Origin: DASWOJ01 sp964242325
GTDB taxonomy: Bacteria > Pseudomonadota > Alphaproteobacteria > Acetobacterales > Acetobacteraceae
Assembly (NCBI GenBank): GCA_964242325.1
Contig: CAXTCI010000248.1
Coordinates: 1-6,901, forward strand
Direction of reading: 5' to 3'
DNA: 6,901 nt
The position numbers and the translations under genes are program-made. A model generated the notes under the pieces. The model was not told the DNA's origin. It ran no database searches and saw only the letters and a list, made by a program, of their open reading frames with translations. Shown here in pieces: positions 6,565 to 6,901 of this stretch (position 1 is the stretch's first letter; each line of letters begins with the position of its first letter).

Positions 6565-6730
6565 ATACCAACGGCCTTTCGCAATGACCTTTATGCTGCC
6601 GAGCCGACATTGCGAGCCGCTTGCGGCGCGGCAATCCAGGGCCGCCGGCATGGTCGTTGCCGCCTTGGATTGCCGCGTCGCTGCGCCCCTCGCAATGGCG
6701 GAAACGGTCGGAGCGGAGGCCGGTTGGTGT
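6565..6730. repeat. MITE-like element 1, bounded by ATACCAA-type terminal inverted repeats
   Basis: The left end reads ATACCAACGGCCTTTCGC and then ATGACC. The right end, read on the other strand, is ACACCAACCGGCCTCCGC and then CCGACC. The two ends share ACCAAC, GGCCT, CGC and GACC in the same order with one or two gaps, forming an imperfect terminal inverted repeat of about 28 bases. The 166-base unit has no coding capacity I believe in. It encloses a separate palindrome (6608-6697). GTCATACCAA occurs directly repeated at 6562-6571 and 6729-6738, that is, at the left boundary of this unit and of the next. Non-autonomous mobile element or large palindromic repeat is the best reading; no transposase is present. 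Confidence 0.6.
6608..6697. repeat. Palindromic repeat inside element 1 (CATTGCGAG...CTCGCAATG family)
   Basis: The outer arms CATTGCGAG (6608-6616) and CTCGCAATG (6689-6697) are perfect inverted copies. The inner arms CGCGGCAATCCA (6627-6638) and TGGATTGCCGCG (6666-6677) are also perfect, and pairing continues four more bases inward with one wobble. The parts between the arms differ, leaving an internal bulge. This layout matches a repeat seen in many proteobacterial genomes. Its minus-strand translation contains CEGRSDAAIQ, a phrase I know from many spurious predicted proteins made from that repeat. Confidence 0.75.
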
Positions 6731-6731
6731 C

Positions 6732-6901
6732 ATACCAATCGCCGTTTGCTTTGACCTTATCTGGCGTTGGCGGTCTTGGCAGGGCGGACAACCTTTGGCG
6801 CTTTCGCTCATAACGCAGTGCTGCGGGGTGGCGTATGGCGCTTCGCTTATACGCCCTACGAGGTTTGCCGGGAAATGGTCAGAGCGGATGGCGGTTGGTA
6901 T
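6732..6901. repeat. MITE-like element 2, adjacent to element 1 and reaching the window edge
   Basis: The left end ATACCAATCGCCGTTTGC followed by TTTGACC pairs with the right end, read on the other strand as ATACCAACCGCCATCCGC followed by TCTGACC. Over the first 30 bases I count 23 matches, most differences being transitions. The unit is about 170 bases, close to element 1, and starts one base after it. The right tip coincides with the window edge, so the true end cannot be checked. The inside is unlike element 1 and carries another repeat type (6797-6855). No coding capacity is seen. Confidence 0.6.
6797..6855. repeat. Paired GGCGCTT(T)CGCT repeats with hairpin inside element 2
   Basis: Two similar stretches lie 40 bases apart: GGCGCTTTCGCTCATAACGC at 6797 and GGCGCTTCGCTTATACGCC at 6837, differing by two single-base gaps and two substitutions. 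The second sits within a hairpin: GGCGTAT (6830-6836) pairs with ATACGCC (6849-6855), and GCG (6838-6840) pairs with CGC (6844-6846) around a CTT loop, with one bulge. The hairpin followed by CTACGAGG resembles the common proteobacterial intergenic repeat of the GGGCGGAT..GCTTCGC..ATCCGCCCTACG type. Confidence 0.6.

Noticed and set aside
6563..6811. Possible 82-residue minus-strand protein containing CEGRSDAAIQ
   Set aside because: It spans both repeat elements and translates a palindrome known to give spurious predicted proteins; no ribosome site or domain supports it.
5569..6813. Long plus-strand open frame (414 codons) opposite the solute-binding protein gene
   Set aside because: It is antisense to a clearly recognisable family-5 binding protein. 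Such frames are common in high-GC DNA, and its composition (Arg/Gly/His-rich) is not protein-like.
6565..6901. Repeats at the right end as a CRISPR array or phage attachment site
   Set aside because: Repeats are inverted, irregular and unequal, with no regular spacers, no cas genes, no integrase and no tRNA end.

Overview
The window is a high-GC stretch of bacterial chromosome. The coding style, the FliM sequence and the overall gene types suggest an alphaproteobacterium, most likely of the Rhodospirillales (an Acetobacteraceae- or Azospirillaceae-like organism). That placement is inferred from remembered protein resemblance, not from a search. I count six protein genes. All are complete, and their starts are mostly fixed by good Shine-Dalgarno sequences.

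Layout from left to right. (1) A small exported protein of unknown function (minus strand, 410-120) lies divergent from (2) a nicotinamidase, pncA (plus, 594-1226), with a 183-base gap between their starts. (3) The flagellar switch protein gene fliM (plus, 1362-2381) stands alone with no other flagellar gene around it. (4) An FMN-dependent monooxygenase of the NtaA/SnaA/DszA type (plus, 2455-3825) and (5) a YfcG-like glutathione S-transferase (plus, 3888-4577) follow. A strong hairpin 13 bases past the transferase stop closes this plus-strand block. (6) A family-5 (peptide/nickel type) ABC-transporter solute-binding protein with a twin-arginine-like signal (minus, 6432-4852) converges on the transferase.

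The genes do not form one obvious pathway. Genes 2-5 run in the same direction with gaps of 62-135 bases, too wide for tight translational coupling. Functionally they look like separate housekeeping and accessory genes: NAD salvage, motility, flavin-dependent oxidation, thiol redox and solute uptake.

The non-coding DNA carries the least ordinary signal. The gap between the convergent genes holds three imperfect 12-base direct repeats followed by one inverted copy, which can fold into a hairpin (4718-4769). The gene-free right end (6433-6901) holds two adjacent elements of similar size (about 166 and 170 bases). Both are bounded by related ATACCAA...GACC terminal inverted repeats, and each encloses a different palindromic repeat. 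This looks like a small repeat-element (MITE- or REP/BIME-like) cluster. I found no CRISPR array, tRNA, rRNA, transposase, toxin-antitoxin pair or defence system, and no convincing undescribed multi-gene system.
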